The notes: generated by a model from the sequence alone, not told the origin. Shown: positions 1 to 9,432, counted from the first letter of the stretch. The stretch: DNA of 64,000 bases from Nguyenibacter vanlangensis (GCF_038719015.1 NZ_CP152276.1:2647501-2711500); one strand, 5' to 3'. Program-made: numbers and translations.

Positions 1-280
1 CGAGTGCTGCGAAGCTGTCGAAGATCTTCTGCGACAGGCTGTCGAAATCGTTGATGATCAGCGCGAAGAACCCGACATAGAGAGTCTTCTTCACGAGGCG
101 CTGGATGATGTCCTCATCCACCGCCCAGGCCCAGAACAGGCCGGCCAGCACGATATCGAGTACCGACAGGGTGCCCGACAGCGACAGGACGCTGCCCTTC
201 ACCAGCCCGAACCCGGAGTCGATCGTCGTGGTGAAGACGTTCAGGAACCGATCGATCACGCCCAGATCATTGGTGGCCAT
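1..280 (-). CDS. trbL: TrbL, N-terminal part (runs off the window)
   Basis: This is the start of a polytopic inner-membrane protein of the P-type type IV secretion channel (VirB6 family). The ATG is at 280; the product begins MATNDLGVIDRFLNVFTTTI and continues into hydrophobic stretches with the sequence WAWAVDEDIIQRLVKKTLYVGFFALII, a pattern typical of TrbL N-termini. The 3' part lies beyond base 1. It starts only 5 bases after the trbJ stop, so the two are co-transcribed, and there is no room for a trbK entry-exclusion lipoprotein between them. The family assignment rests on sequence pattern and operon position. Confidence 0.85.
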   Translation of the reverse strand, partial: MATNDLGVIDRFLNVFTTTIDSGFGLVKGSVLSLSGTLSVLDIVLAGLFWAWAVDEDIIQRLVKKTLYVGFFALIINDFDSLSQKIFDSFAAL

Positions 281-285
281 GGGCG

Positions 286-1020
286 TCAGTTCCCGCTGGG
301 ACCGAACATGGTGATCACGGTCGGCGCGTAAGCATCGTGCTGGGCGAAATGCTGGTATTGGGCCTGGCCGTCGGCCTCCTCGGCGGCCTCACGCGCCTGC
401 TGAAGTTCCTGTGCCCGGCCATTGGCGGACAGCACCGCGATCACGTCGGAAAGCTGGCGGGATTGCAGGGCAAGCAACTGGTTGCCGGCCTGCGCCGCCT
501 GCAACGCCCCGGCCGAACTCTGGCTCGCCGAGACAAGCTGGGTCATGGCGCTACTGTCGGACGGGATATTGCCCACCACTTGGGCCTGAATCTTCAGCGC
601 ATCCTCGAATCCACCGACCGCGTTCCGCCAGCGGGTCTGCGCCTGGCTGAACAGGGCGCTGTCGGACATCCCCGACGAAATCGAGGTGTAGGCCTGCTGG
701 TATTGCTGCTCGACCGACTGGACGCTGTAGGCGATGTTCTGCGCCTGCGTGAGCAGCGCCGTCGTCTGGGAAATCGTCGATTGCAGCGTCGACAATCTCG
801 ACAGTGGCAGGGTAGCGAGGTTCTTCGCCTGGTTGACCAGCATCTGCGCCTGATTGGCGAGCGAGGAAATCTGGTTGTCGATCTGCTGCAACGCGCGGGC
901 GGCCTGCAGCACGTTCTGGCCGAAATTGGCACCGTCGAACACCGCCCATTGCGCGCGGGCCGGAATGGCGGAAAGAGAAAATACCCCGAAAATACTGCAC
1001 AGGAGCAGGACGCGCCTCAT
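286..1020 (-). CDS. trbJ: TrbJ, conjugal transfer protein
   Basis: VirB5-like periplasmic or pilus-associated component of the mating apparatus, 244 residues. The ATG at 1020 gives a clean signal peptide (MRRVLLLCSIFGVFSLSAIPARAQ) followed by WAVFDGANFGQNVLQAARAL, the usual TrbJ opening. The rest is alpha-helical, rich in Q and A, with long coiled-coil-like segments, as in the family. An open frame extends upstream to 1356 but overlaps trbE and has no signal peptide, so the shorter start is preferred. The gene overlaps the trbE stop by 4 bases. It ends 5 bases before trbL. Confidence 0.9.
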   Translation of the reverse strand: MRRVLLLCSIFGVFSLSAIPARAQWAVFDGANFGQNVLQAARALQQIDNQISSLANQAQMLVNQAKNLATLPLSRLSTLQSTISQTTALLTQAQNIAYSVQSVEQQYQQAYTSISSGMSDSALFSQAQTRWRNAVGGFEDALKIQAQVVGNIPSDSSAMTQLVSASQSSAGALQAAQAGNQLLALQSRQLSDVIAVLSANGRAQELQQAREAAEEADGQAQYQHFAQHDAYAPTVITMFGPSGN

Positions 1021-3473
1021 GGCACATCTCCTTCCCGGAGAAGGTCGGCGGCCCAGGTCACACCCCGCGCCGCGAACCAGGCCGACAGGAATCCGTCCCG
1101 CCCATGCTCGGCCAGTACCTCGTCGATCAGCCGGTGATCGTCCTTTCCCGAAGCCGCGCACAGCGCCAGCGCCACGGGGCCAAGCCCCAACTCGAACAGA
1201 CGGTTGCCGCGCTGGGTCTGGCAGTAATACTCCCGCTTGGAGGCCGCACGGGCGATGATGCCGATCTGGCGGTCGTTCAGCCCGAAATCGCGATAAAGCA
1301 CCATGATCTGCGGTTCGATCGCCCGCTCGTTGGGCAGGAAGATCCGTGTCGCGCAACTTTCGACCACGGCCGGCGCGATCCGGCTATTGGCGATGTCGGA
1401 CAGAGACTGGGTCGCGAAAACGACTGAGGCGTTCTTCTTGCGCAGGGTCTTCAGCCATTCGCGGAGCTGCCCGGCGAAATCGCCATCGTCCAGCACCAGC
1501 CAGCCCTCATCGATGACCAGCAGGGTCGGCCGACCGTCGAGACGGCCCTCGATGCGGTGGAACAGGTAGGAGAGAACGGGCGACGCCGCCCCGGAACCGA
1601 TCAGCCCCTCGGTCTCGAACACTACGACGTTCGCCTCGCCGAGACGTTCGGCATCGGCGTCGAGCAGCCGGCCATGGGGACCGCCGAGGCAATAGGGCGC
1701 CAGCGCCTGCTTCAGCGTGTTGGATTGAAGGAGCGCCACGAGGCCGGACAATGTCCGTTCGTGAGGGGGCGACGACGCCAATGAGTTCAACGCCGACCAG
1801 AGGTGAGACTTCACCTCGGGCGTGAGCGACAGGCCCTCGCCAGCAAGGATCTGGCCGACCCATTCGGTCGCCCAGGTGCGTTCATGGGGATCGTCGACCC
1901 ATGCCAGCGGCTGGAGGGAAACCCCGCTTTCCTCCGCGCCATCGACGTCCTTCCCGGCCGTCAGCCCCACCCCCAGCCCCCCACCCAGGTCGTGCCAATC
2001 CCCGCCCATGGCCAGCGTCGCCGCGCGCAGCGAGCCGCCGAAGTCGAAGGCGAAAACCTGCGCCCCGGCATAGCGCTGGAATTGCAGCACCATCAGCGCC
2101 AGCAGGACGGATTTGCCGGCACCAGTCGGTCCCGCAATCAGCGTGTGACCGACATCGCCGACATGCAGGCCGAAGCGGAACGGCGTGGCACCGGCGGTCT
2201 TGCCATAGAACAGAGGCGGGGCGTTGAAATGCCCGTCGCGGTCCGGTCCCGCCCAGACGGCGGAGAGCGGGACCATATGCGCCAGGTTCAGGGTCGAGAT
2301 CGGCGGCTGACGCACATTGGCGTAGACATGCCCCGGTAATGATCCGAGCCAGGCTTCCACCGCGTTCAGGCTTTCCGCCATGCAAGTGAAATCGCGGCCC
2401 TGGATGATCTTCTCGACCAGACGCAGCTTCTCGGCGGCGATACTGGCGCTGCCGTCCCAGACCGTAATCGTCGCGGTGACATACGCCTGCCCGACATTGT
2501 CCGCGCCGAGCGACTGCAACGCCAGATCGGCATCGGCCGCCTTGTTGGCGGCGTCGTTGTCGACCAGCGCCGACGCCTCGTTGGTCATCACCTCGCGCAC
2601 GATGGCGGCGATCGATTTCCGCTTGGCAAACCATTGGCGACGGATCTTCGTCAGCACCTTGGTGGCATCGGTCTTGTCGAGCAGGATCGCCCGCGTCGAC
2701 CAGCGATACGGCATCGCCAGCCGGTTCAGGTCATCGAGAATCCCCGGAAAGGTCTGGCTCGGAAACCCGGTGATGGTCAGGGTCTTGAGGTAGGCCGCGC
2801 CCAGTTTCGGTTCGAGCCCACCCGTCAACGGCTGATCCACCAGCAGCGCATCGAGATGCATGGGAATTTCCGGCACACGCACCCGCTGGTTCCGCGTCGA
2901 GATGGTGCTGTGCAAATAAGTCAGCGTCCCGGCATCATCGAGCCAGGCGGCCTCGGGCATGAAGCCGTCGAGCAACGCGAGCAGCCGGTCGGTCCGGTCG
3001 ACGAAATTGCGCAGCAGCCCGTGTGGATCCGGCCCGTCGCGCTCCATACCCTCATAAAGCAGGCGTTCCGCCCGGCCCGAGGTTTCCGCCGGGGGCAGCC
3101 AGACCAGGGTCAGGAAATACCGACTCTCGAAATGCGCTCCTTCATCCTCGAACGCCTCGCGCCGTTCCAGATCGACCATCTGGCTGGCCGCGTCGGGGAA
3201 GTCACTCTCCGGGTACAGGGTGGCCGGCCCCCGCTGCGCCTCGACGAACACCGCCCAGCCGGAGCCAAGCCTTCTGAGCGCGTTGTTCAGCCGGCCGGTG
3301 ACGCCGACCAGTTCGGCAGGCGTCGCGGAATCGAGATCGGGACCACGGATGCGCGCGGTGCGCTGGAAGCTGCCGTCCTTGTTCAGCACCACGCCGCGTT
3401 CGACCAGCGTCGCCCAGGGCAGGAAATCGGCCAGCAGGGATGCGCGGTTGCGATATTCGCCAAGAGACATCAT
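1017..3473 (-). CDS. trbE: TrbE, VirB4-like conjugation ATPase
   Basis: Large cytoplasmic/inner-membrane ATPase (818 residues) that energises type IV pilus assembly and DNA transfer. The N-terminal CagE/TrbE/VirB domain is followed by a Walker A motif GPTGAGKS near residue 446 and a Walker B motif LLVIDEGW near residue 651. The sequence LRKKNASVVFATQSL near the end is a typical VirB4 segment. The ATG at 3473 (an ATG-ATG pair) follows GAGGAGGG in the leader; the frame is open further upstream into trbD but that start is unsupported. Length matches the family. It lies between trbD and trbJ with short or overlapping junctions, so translation is coupled. Confidence 0.95.
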   Translation of the reverse strand: MMSLGEYRNRASLLADFLPWATLVERGVVLNKDGSFQRTARIRGPDLDSATPAELVGVTGRLNNALRRLGSGWAVFVEAQRGPATLYPESDFPDAASQMVDLERREAFEDEGAHFESRYFLTLVWLPPAETSGRAERLLYEGMERDGPDPHGLLRNFVDRTDRLLALLDGFMPEAAWLDDAGTLTYLHSTISTRNQRVRVPEIPMHLDALLVDQPLTGGLEPKLGAAYLKTLTITGFPSQTFPGILDDLNRLAMPYRWSTRAILLDKTDATKVLTKIRRQWFAKRKSIAAIVREVMTNEASALVDNDAANKAADADLALQSLGADNVGQAYVTATITVWDGSASIAAEKLRLVEKIIQGRDFTCMAESLNAVEAWLGSLPGHVYANVRQPPISTLNLAHMVPLSAVWAGPDRDGHFNAPPLFYGKTAGATPFRFGLHVGDVGHTLIAGPTGAGKSVLLALMVLQFQRYAGAQVFAFDFGGSLRAATLAMGGDWHDLGGGLGVGLTAGKDVDGAEESGVSLQPLAWVDDPHERTWATEWVGQILAGEGLSLTPEVKSHLWSALNSLASSPPHERTLSGLVALLQSNTLKQALAPYCLGGPHGRLLDADAERLGEANVVVFETEGLIGSGAASPVLSYLFHRIEGRLDGRPTLLVIDEGWLVLDDGDFAGQLREWLKTLRKKNASVVFATQSLSDIANSRIAPAVVESCATRIFLPNERAIEPQIMVLYRDFGLNDRQIGIIARAASKREYYCQTQRGNRLFELGLGPVALALCAASGKDDHRLIDEVLAEHGRDGFLSAWFAARGVTWAADLLREGDVP

Positions 3474-3486
3474 CGCCGTGCCCTCC

Positions 3487-3765
3487 TCACGCCCGCAGCC
3501 AGGCGGGATAGCGGAGGTGGCGGCGCGCCACCTCGACAAACAGTGGGTCGCGTTTCGCGCCCCAAACCGCCAGGCTGTGCCCGACGATCCAGAACGCGGC
3601 GCCGATCAGCCACAGACGCAGGCCCAGCGCGATCGCGGCGGCCAGCGTACCGTTGGCGATCGCCACCGTGCGCGGGGCACCGCCGAGCAGGATCGGCTCG
3701 GTCAGGGAGCGATGCACCGGGACATGGAATCCCGGCACCGCATCGTCCTCGTATCCGGCGGCCAT
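3487..3765 (-). CDS. trbD: TrbD, conjugal transfer protein
   Basis: Small VirB3-like inner-membrane protein, 92 residues. It opens with GYEDDAVPGFHVPVHRSLTEPILLGGAPR, the conserved TrbD N-terminus, followed by two hydrophobic segments (about residues 35-68). The end carries RDPLFVEVARRHLRYP, also family-typical. The ATG at 3765 shares its A with the trbC stop codon (TGATG), which implies translational coupling. A longer open frame upstream is a shadow of trbB and trbC. It works with TrbE in the inner membrane. Confidence 0.92.
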   Translation of the reverse strand: MAAGYEDDAVPGFHVPVHRSLTEPILLGGAPRTVAIANGTLAAAIALGLRLWLIGAAFWIVGHSLAVWGAKRDPLFVEVARRHLRYPAWLRA

Positions 3766-4097
3766 CAGATCAGCGCCCCGCCGGCGAAGGAGAAGAAGGA
3801 CAGGAAGAAGCTCGACGCTGCAAAGGCGATGGACAGGCCGAAGACGATCTGGATCAGCCGGCGGAATCCGCCCGAAGTCTCGCCAAAGGCCAGGGTCAGG
3901 CCGGTCACGGTGATGATGATCACCGACACGATCTTGGCCACCGGTCCCTGCACCGAGTCCAGGATCTGGGTCAACGGCTGCTCCCACGGCATGCCGGAGC
4001 CCGACGCCCAGGCACTGGAACCGAACACCGCCGTCAGCAGGGCGGCGGACGCGATCGTGGCAACGTGCTGCCGCACACGGGGACTGTACTGGATCAT
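3765..4097 (-). CDS. trbC: TrbC, pilin-like conjugal transfer protein
   Basis: VirB2-type prepilin, 110 residues. The long N-terminal signal (up to SSAWAS) is followed by the mature part with two hydrophobic segments separated by a short polar loop GETSGGFRR, the classic TrbC/VirB2 layout. In relatives the mature peptide is cyclised by the TraF peptidase; a traF gene lies at 56.2-56.7 kb in this window. It overlaps trbB by 4 bases and trbD by 1 base. Confidence 0.92.
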   Translation of the reverse strand: MIQYSPRVRQHVATIASAALLTAVFGSSAWASGSGMPWEQPLTQILDSVQGPVAKIVSVIIITVTGLTLAFGETSGGFRRLIQIVFGLSIAFAASSFFLSFFSFAGGALI

Positions 4098-5071
4098 CGG
4101 GATTCTCCGTCGGTCTGGATTGGATGGAGGCGATAATCGCCGGTCGCGGGATCGCGCCCGTCGACCGTGGCGAGTTCGGACAGGCGCCGGGCATTACCCC
4201 GCCCGGACAGCACCGCGATCACGTCGATGGTCTCGGCGATCAGCGCGCGCGGCACGGTGACCACGATTTCCTGGATCAGCTGCTCCAGCCGATGCAGGGC
4301 ACCCAAGGCGGTGCCGGCATGCAGGGTGCCGATGCCACCGGGGTGGCCAGTACCCCACGCCTTGAGCAAGTCGAGCGCCTCGGGACCGCGCACCTCGCCG
4401 ATCGGGATCCGGTCGGGCCGCAGGCGCAGCGCCGAGCGCACCAGGTCGGAGAGGGACACCACGCCGTCGCGGGTACGCAGTGCCACCAGGTTGGGCGCCG
4501 CGCATTGCAATTCGCGGGTGTCCTCGATCAGCACAATCCGATCGTCGGTTTTGGCGACCTCAGCGAGCAGGGCGTTGACCAGGGTGGTCTTGCCAGTCGA
4601 GGTGCCGCCCGCGACCAGGATGTTCTTTTGCTCGGAGACAACGCAGCGCAGGAAAGCGGCCTGGCCTGCGGTCATGATCCCGGCGGCGACATAATCGTCG
4701 AGGGTGAACACCGCGACCGCCGGCTTGCGAATGGCGAAACTCGGCGCGGTTACAACCGGGGGTAGCAGACCCTCGAACCGCTCTCCGGTCGGCAGCTCGG
4801 CCGATACGCGCGGTGCGGCGTCATGCACCTCGGTGCCGACATGGTGCGCGACCAGACGGACAATGCGCTCGGCGTCAGCCGGGGTGATATGGTCTCCGGT
4901 GCCCGCCAACCCCTCGGACAGACGGTCGATCCACAGCCGCCCATCCGGGTTGAGCATCACCTCGACCACGGCCGGGTCGGCGAGATGCCCCGCGATGGCC
5001 GGCCCCATCGCCGTGCGCAGCATGGAGATGCCGCGCTGCGCGCCCGGTGCCAACTTGGGAAGAAAAGACAT
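4094..5071 (-). CDS. trbB: TrbB, VirB11-like traffic ATPase
   Basis: Hexameric cytoplasmic ATPase of the conjugation channel, about 325 residues. Walker [10 protein letters not shown] lies near residue 155, followed by the Asp-box LIEDTRELQ and [29 protein letters not shown] with the conserved His box, all diagnostic of the VirB11/TrbB family. I chose the ATG at 5071 ([14 protein letters not shown]), preceded by GGGGAC. An in-frame ATG at 5104 is the alternative. It is the first gene of the trb block; its leader (5072-5227) carries a repeat shared with three other backbone operons. Confidence 0.93.
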   Translation of the reverse strand: MSFLPKLAPGAQRGISMLRTAMGPAIAGHLADPAVVEVMLNPDGRLWIDRLSEGLAGTGDHITPADAERIVRLVAHHVGTEVHDAAPRVSAELPTGERFEGLLPPVVTAPSFAIRKPAVAVFTLDDYVAAGIMTAGQAAFLRCVVSEQKNILVAGGTSTGKTTLVNALLAEVAKTDDRIVLIEDTRELQCAAPNLVALRTRDGVVSLSDLVRSALRLRPDRIPIGEVRGPEALDLLKAWGTGHPGGIGTLHAGTALGALHRLEQLIQEIVVTVPRALIAETIDVIAVLSGRGNARRLSELATVDGRDPATGDYRLHPIQTDGESR

Positions 5072-5175
5072 GCCGTCCCCGCCCTGTTCAGGCAGCGAAA
5101 CCATTCCGCCACCAGCGGGATGAATTAAGAAAGGCAGAAACCTGCTGAGTTCAACAGCATTTCCCGGCACTGCGC

Positions 5176-5220
5176 AGCGGAGCGTAGAACGGCGCAGCGG
5201 AGCGCAAAATTGTCGGCGGG
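5176..5220. promoter_or_regulatory. Shared backbone motif, site A (upstream of trbB)
   Basis: Two imperfect copies sit here: GCGCAGCGGAGCGTAGAAC and GCGCAGCGGAGCGCAAAAT, the second continuing TTGTCGG. The core GGAGCGYAAAATTGTCGG recurs at 7732, 58030 and 59339, each time just upstream of a minus-strand backbone unit. A common operator or promoter element is inferred; no promoter mapping is possible from sequence alone. Confidence 0.55.
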
Positions 5221-5227
5221 AGCGCAA

Positions 5228-5647
5228 TCACGGCGACGGCGGGGTGTCCTGGTCCAGTTCCTCATGGAGACGCCGCCCGGTGCTCATGCGCCGGGCCAGG
5301 GTTTCGATGAACTGCTCGTAGCGCGCGCTGGCCTGCGCCCGTGCCGCCGCGGCGGGCTCGGGCAATGCGGGCGTCGTCAGCAGCCAGAAACGGATGAACA
5401 ACGCCAGGGTCTCGACGCTGATACCGAGATCCCGCTCGATGCGCCCGAGGCGCCGGTCGACCCGCTCAAGCCGGCGGCCAACCGCCCCCTCCCCGCCTCC
5501 CTGCTCCGGCGACAGGAATGCCGCCAGGGCGGTTTCGACTACCATGGACTGCGACTGATGACGGCGGGTGGCGAGATCGCCGACCGTTTTCGCCAGATCC
5601 GGGTCGAGATAGACGGTCATCTGCTGTTTCCTGCGCGGGCGGCTCAT
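5228..5647 (-). CDS. Ribbon-helix-helix (CopG-type) protein of the tra/trb cluster
   Basis: Small DNA-binding protein of 139 residues. Residues 1-45 (MSRPRRKQQMTVYLDPDLAK, then MVVETALAAFL) match the ribbon-helix-helix fold. The rest is helical and charged, with a hydrophobic patch near residues 78-92. In related alphaproteobacterial elements a gene of this kind sits between traG and trbB and may act as an autoregulator or a relaxosome/coupling accessory; which of the two is not decided by sequence. Its ATG overlaps the traG stop (TGATG), so it is the second gene of a traG-copG unit. Confidence 0.8.
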   Translation of the reverse strand: MSRPRRKQQMTVYLDPDLAKTVGDLATRRHQSQSMVVETALAAFLSPEQGGGEGAVGRRLERVDRRLGRIERDLGISVETLALFIRFWLLTTPALPEPAAAARAQASARYEQFIETLARRMSTGRRLHEELDQDTPPSP

Positions 5648-7641
5648 CAGCGATCCATCCCCATATCGTCGTCGCGATCCAAGGCAGTCAGGCGGGCGAT
5701 ACGCTGCAGGTCCGCGAATTCCCGCTGCGCATGCGCCGACCGTCCGTCGGCCTCAGAATGCTGCGGGTCCGGCTCGGCTGGCGACGTCCGCTGCGGTGGC
5801 GGCGTGTGGGCGGCGTCAAACTCCTTGCTGTGCTTCTTCCCCGCCCCGACAGGATCGCCAGTCGCCTCCTCGTCCGTGGCTGCGGGCGCTTCCTCCGGCA
5901 TCTGTTCCGGCCGGGCCAGACCGGTCCAGTCGTCTGGTTTCGGTGGAGTCTCGCCCCCGTCCCGAAGCGGCGGCGGCAGAACCCGGCTCTGCAAGCGAGA
6001 ATCCGTGTAGTAACGGGCCTTTTTCGCACGCACCGGCGGCGTGCCCGCCGCCATGACGATCTCGTCCGCCGCCGGCAATTGCATGATCTCGCCCGGCGTC
6101 AGCAGCGGGCGCGCGCTTTCCTGGCGGGAGACCATGAGATGCCCGAGCCAGGGCGAGAGCCGATGCCCGGCATAGTTCTTCTGCGCCCGGATCTCGGTCG
6201 CGGTGCCCAGGGCGTCGGAGACGCGTTTGGCCGTCCGCTCGTCATTGGTGGCGAAACAGACGCGGACATGGCAATTGTCGAGGATCGAATTGTTCTGGCC
6301 GTAGGCTTTCTCGATCTGGTTCAGCGACTGGGCGATCAGGAACGCCTTGATCCCGTAGCCGGCCATGAAGGCCAGCGCGCTCTCGAAGAAATCCAGCCGG
6401 CCCAGAGCCGGGAATTCGTCGAGCATCAGCAGCAGGCGATGGTTCTGTTTCTGCCCTTGCAGATCCTCGGTCAGCCGTCGGCCGATCTGGTTCAGCACCA
6501 GCCGGATCAATGGCTTGGTGCGGCTGATATCCGACGGCGGCACGCTGAGATAGAGCGTGGTAGGCTGGCCGCCCCTGACGATATCGGTGATCCGCCAGGC
6601 GCAGCGCGCCGTGACCTTGGCGACGACGGGGTCGCGATACAGGCCGAGGAACGACATCGCGGTGGACAGCACGCCTGAGCGTTCATTGGGGGATTTATTC
6701 AGCAGTTCGCGCGCGGCGCTGGCGACCACGGGATGCGGTCCCGCTTCCCCGAGGTGCCGGGTGCGCATCATCGCGCTCAGCGTGCTCTCGATCGGTCGCT
6801 TGGGATCGGACAGCAGATTGGCGACGCCGGACAGGGTCTTATCCGGCTCGGCATAGAGCACGTGCAGGATGGCTCCGACCAGCAGGGAATGGCTGGTCTT
6901 CTCCCAATGGTTGCGCCGCTCAAGCGAGCCCTCGGGGTCGACCAGGACATCGGCGACGTTCTGGGCGTCGCGCACCTCCCACTCGCCGCGACGGATTTCA
7001 AGCAGCGGGTTGTAGGCATCGGACCGTGGATTGGTGGGATCGAACAGCAGCACCCGGCTGAAGCCGGCGCGGAAGCCCGCCGTTCCCTGCCAGTTCTCGC
7101 CCTTGATGTCGTGGACGATCACCGAGCCCGGCCAGGTCAGCAGGGTGGGGATGACCAGGCCCACGCCCTTGCCCGAGCGGGTCGGCGCGAAGCACAGCAC
7201 ATGCTCGGAGCCGTTATGGCGGAGATACTCTCTTCGGTAGCGGCCGAGCACGACGCCGTCGGGATCGAGCAGGCCGAATCTGCGCAGATCCTCGGGCTCG
7301 GCCCAGCGGGCGCTGCCGTAGGTGGCGGCACGTTTCGCTTCGCGGGCACGGCGCACGGACAGCGCCACCGCCACCAGGAAGGCGGCTACGCCGCCCGACC
7401 CGGCGATCCAGCCGCCCTGCGCAAAGATGTGCGGCGCGTAGGCGTCGAACACATACCACCACCAGAAGATCATCGGCGGCGGATAGATCGCCCAGCGATG
7501 GAACAGGACGAACCAGGGCGATCCCAGTTCCGGCTGGAAGGCGAGCTGCCAGGCCACCCATTCTGTCGCCAGCCACCACGACAGCAGGATCATCGCCAGG
7601 ACGACGATCATCTGCCCCCAGAGAATGCGTGCTCCAGACAT
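5647..7641 (-). CDS. traG: TraG/VirD4 type IV coupling protein
   Basis: Coupling ATPase (664 residues) that docks the relaxosome on the type IV channel. The N-terminus has transmembrane segments (about 8-30, 45-65 and 75-98). Walker A (APTRSGKGVG) lies near residue 151 and Walker B (LLLMLDEFPALG) near residue 401, followed by the conserved IAQSLNQIEKAYG segment. The C-terminal 90 residues are polar and low in complexity. The ATG at 7641 follows AAAGGAGC at good spacing; the long upstream extension of the frame is rejected. A truncated second copy of its N-terminal region lies at 53032-53217 behind the relaxase. Confidence 0.95.
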   Translation of the reverse strand: MSGARILWGQMIVVLAMILLSWWLATEWVAWQLAFQPELGSPWFVLFHRWAIYPPPMIFWWWYVFDAYAPHIFAQGGWIAGSGGVAAFLVAVALSVRRAREAKRAATYGSARWAEPEDLRRFGLLDPDGVVLGRYRREYLRHNGSEHVLCFAPTRSGKGVGLVIPTLLTWPGSVIVHDIKGENWQGTAGFRAGFSRVLLFDPTNPRSDAYNPLLEIRRGEWEVRDAQNVADVLVDPEGSLERRNHWEKTSHSLLVGAILHVLYAEPDKTLSGVANLLSDPKRPIESTLSAMMRTRHLGEAGPHPVVASAARELLNKSPNERSGVLSTAMSFLGLYRDPVVAKVTARCAWRITDIVRGGQPTTLYLSVPPSDISRTKPLIRLVLNQIGRRLTEDLQGQKQNHRLLLMLDEFPALGRLDFFESALAFMAGYGIKAFLIAQSLNQIEKAYGQNNSILDNCHVRVCFATNDERTAKRVSDALGTATEIRAQKNYAGHRLSPWLGHLMVSRQESARPLLTPGEIMQLPAADEIVMAAGTPPVRAKKARYYTDSRLQSRVLPPPLRDGGETPPKPDDWTGLARPEQMPEEAPAATDEEATGDPVGAGKKHSKEFDAAHTPPPQRTSPAEPDPQHSEADGRSAHAQREFADLQRIARLTALDRDDDMGMDR

Positions 7642-7731
7642 TGGACGGCTCCTTTCTGCAACAGGCGTTACAGAGAGGGGCTCCGTCAGGAATTCAATCA
7701 CTTTGCCCGGTCGTGCGTAGTCGGGCGGAGC

Positions 7732-7750
7732 GGAGCGTAAAATTGTCGGA
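7732..7750. promoter_or_regulatory. Shared backbone motif, site B (traG / HU intergenic)
   Basis: GGAGCGTAAAATTGTCGG lies in the 213-base divergent region between traG (minus) and the HU-like gene (plus), about 90 bases from the traG start. It matches the motif at sites A, C and D. It could serve one or both divergent genes. Confidence 0.55.
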
Positions 7751-7854
7751 TTTGACCCAACCCATACTACCACTCGCTGACGGGGGCGTGACGAAACCCC
7801 GAATCGCACGTACCATGCCGGGGCATTTCGCCGAAACAGGGACCGGTACCGTCG

Positions 7855-8124
7855 ATGAGCAAGGCTTTTATCGCAGCTGTTCTTCAGGACTCTCTCAACT
7901 GCACCGGGGTCGCGGCGCAAAAGGCGGCCGCCGATCTGATCGACGCGATCACGGTCGAACTGAAGACGGAAGGCGGCTTCACCCTGCCCTCCTTCGGCGC
8001 TTTCACGGTCCACAAGACCAAGGCCCGCAAGGCGCTCAATCCCCGCACCGGCGAGCCGGTGAAGGTCAAAGCGGGCAAGACCGTGCGGTTCAAGGCCAGC
8101 CCGGTGCTCAAGAAGGCCGTCTGA
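7855..8124 (+). CDS. HU/IHF-family DNA-binding protein
   Basis: Histone-like protein of 89 residues covering a full HU fold: helices over residues 1-40, then GGFTLPSFGAFTVHKTKARKALNPRTGE, the conserved DNA-gripping arm with the PRTG signature, and KAGKTVRFKASPVLKKAV at the end. HU proteins bend DNA and support replication, relaxosome assembly and recombination. It is the only plus-strand gene in this part of the backbone and is divergent from traG. A small inverted repeat (CTGACCC-TC-GGGTCAG) overlaps its stop codon. Confidence 0.93.
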   Translation: MSKAFIAAVLQDSLNCTGVAAQKAAADLIDAITVELKTEGGFTLPSFGAFTVHKTKARKALNPRTGEPVKVKAGKTVRFKASPVLKKAV

Positions 8125-8677
8125 CCCTCGGGTCAGGCAGGCCGGCATCTCTGGGCTCCGCCTGACAGGATCCGGGCGTTTTCATCCATCGCTGCAGAGG
8201 TCGGGGCAGGCATGGATCAACCATGCGGGCAATGGCGTAACACGGTGGATGATCCGACCGTCCGCGATCTTGATCACCGAATTGGGTCGCACTGCGGTAA
8301 TATCCGACGCCACCACGCGAGGCGCGCGCGATCGCGGCCGGCTGGTTGTGCAGGCTGCTCACATAGCGCCGCCGGATATCGTTTGGCTCGATGCGCAAAC
8401 CGCTTGACTACTATATGTGCATGGCAGACCGGCAGGATTGACCGGGGAACGTTAAGGTCCGGTCTTGGTGAGAGAGACAGAAAAACTCGCCATTCCTTAG
8501 CGGCACATATGAGATCATTTTCCCTTTCTAAGCGTGTCGTCCTGCAGCGCATCAGTCGCGCGATCTGGACGACCCCAGTAAACAGAGACATATACGCAGC
8601 GAGCGTTCAGGATATGAACTCAGTGGAGAACTGCCTGTGCTTTCTTCAACAAAGCACAGGCGGCCCAACTCATGATA
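8125..8677. other. Junction between conjugative backbone and cargo, no gene recognised
   Basis: No open frame here resembles a known family. On the minus strand short stretches such as VVASDITAVRPNSVIKIADGRIIHRVTP are protein-like but not assignable and are broken by stops and frame changes. This is where backbone ends and accessory DNA begins, so it may hold a decayed gene. Confidence 0.4.
8633..8661 (-). terminator. Hairpin downstream of the MFS remnant
   Basis: GCCTGTGCTTT and AAAGCACAGGC form a perfect 11-bp stem with a 7-base loop (CTTCAAC), 17 bases past the stop of the MFS remnant. There is no U-run on the minus side, so termination is plausible but unproven. A perfect 14-bp palindrome TCATGATATCATGA follows at 8670-8683. 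Confidence 0.5.
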
Positions 8678-9398
8678 TCATGAATCAGCTTGTTCAAGGC
8701 CGCTCACTGCCGTGGCGGCAATCACCCACCCCATCGGCCAAGGTGTTCCGTCCGCGCAGGAGCCCACGAGCGCGGAGCCCAGCATCCCGCAGCCATACTG
8801 CATCGCACCCACAAGGCCGGAGAGGCTGCCAGCGTGCCGGGCAAAGTTTTCCATCGCAAGCGTAATGGAATTGGCGAAGATGAAGCCGCGGGACGAGATG
8901 AACAGGAAAACCGGGACGAAAACCCCGAAAACGCCGCCCCATCCGGTCCAGGCATCGCAAGCCAGAAGACAACCGGCCAGGGCGGAGAGGACCGACCCGC
9001 AAAGCAGCATCCGCCGGGCGCCATAACGCATGACGAGACGAGACGAGACGAGCGTTGAGCAGATTGGCGATCATCATGCCAATGACGCCAGCACCGAACA
9101 GGAAGCCATAAAACTGCGCGCCGACGTGATAATACGAAATATAGACAAACGGACTGCCCGCCACATAGGCGAAGCAGCCTCTGTAAATCAGAGCGCCTGC
9201 CCCGGCAGTCCCGAGCAGGCGTGGATTGAGGATCAGGGAGCCATCGCCGGCAAGAATGCGCCTCACGGACCGACGGAGCCGGCGCTCCGCCGGTAGGGTC
9301 CACAACGCCGCCAGCGTGACGACGCCGATGGCCACGAGGGTCCAGAAGATTCCACGCCAGCTCGTGACGCGCCGTTCTGGCGTCGAACATGTCTTCAC
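8678..9398 (-). pseudogene. Bcr/CflA-type MFS drug transporter, truncated and frameshifted
   Basis: The C-terminal half of a 12-TM drug:H+ antiporter. Frame one (from about 9398) reads SWRGIFWTLVAIGVVTL to GFLFGAGVIGMMIANLLNARLV. The second frame continues MRYGARRMLLCGSVLSALAGCLL to GSALVGSCADGTPWPMGWVIAA. The frames part at a run of four GACGA units (9032-9051); removing two units (10 bases) rejoins them as NARLVMRYGARR, the expected family sequence. The N-terminal half is missing and an IS630-like fragment lies where it should begin. Non-functional as it stands. Confidence 0.8.
9032..9051. repeat. Pentanucleotide tandem repeat, four GACGA units
   Basis: Four perfect 5-bp units inside the MFS remnant. 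Two or five units keep the frame open, four do not, so the frameshift is best explained by slippage of two extra units. Confidence 0.8.
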
Positions 9399-9432
9399 CT
9401 ACGAGAAAGGGTCCGTCCGTCCCCGCGTGAGG

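Noticed and set aside
2634..4136. 500-codon open frame on the plus strand opposite trbE, trbD and trbC
   Set aside because: GC-rich shadow frame; no family resemblance, and the minus strand carries convincing Trb proteins throughout.
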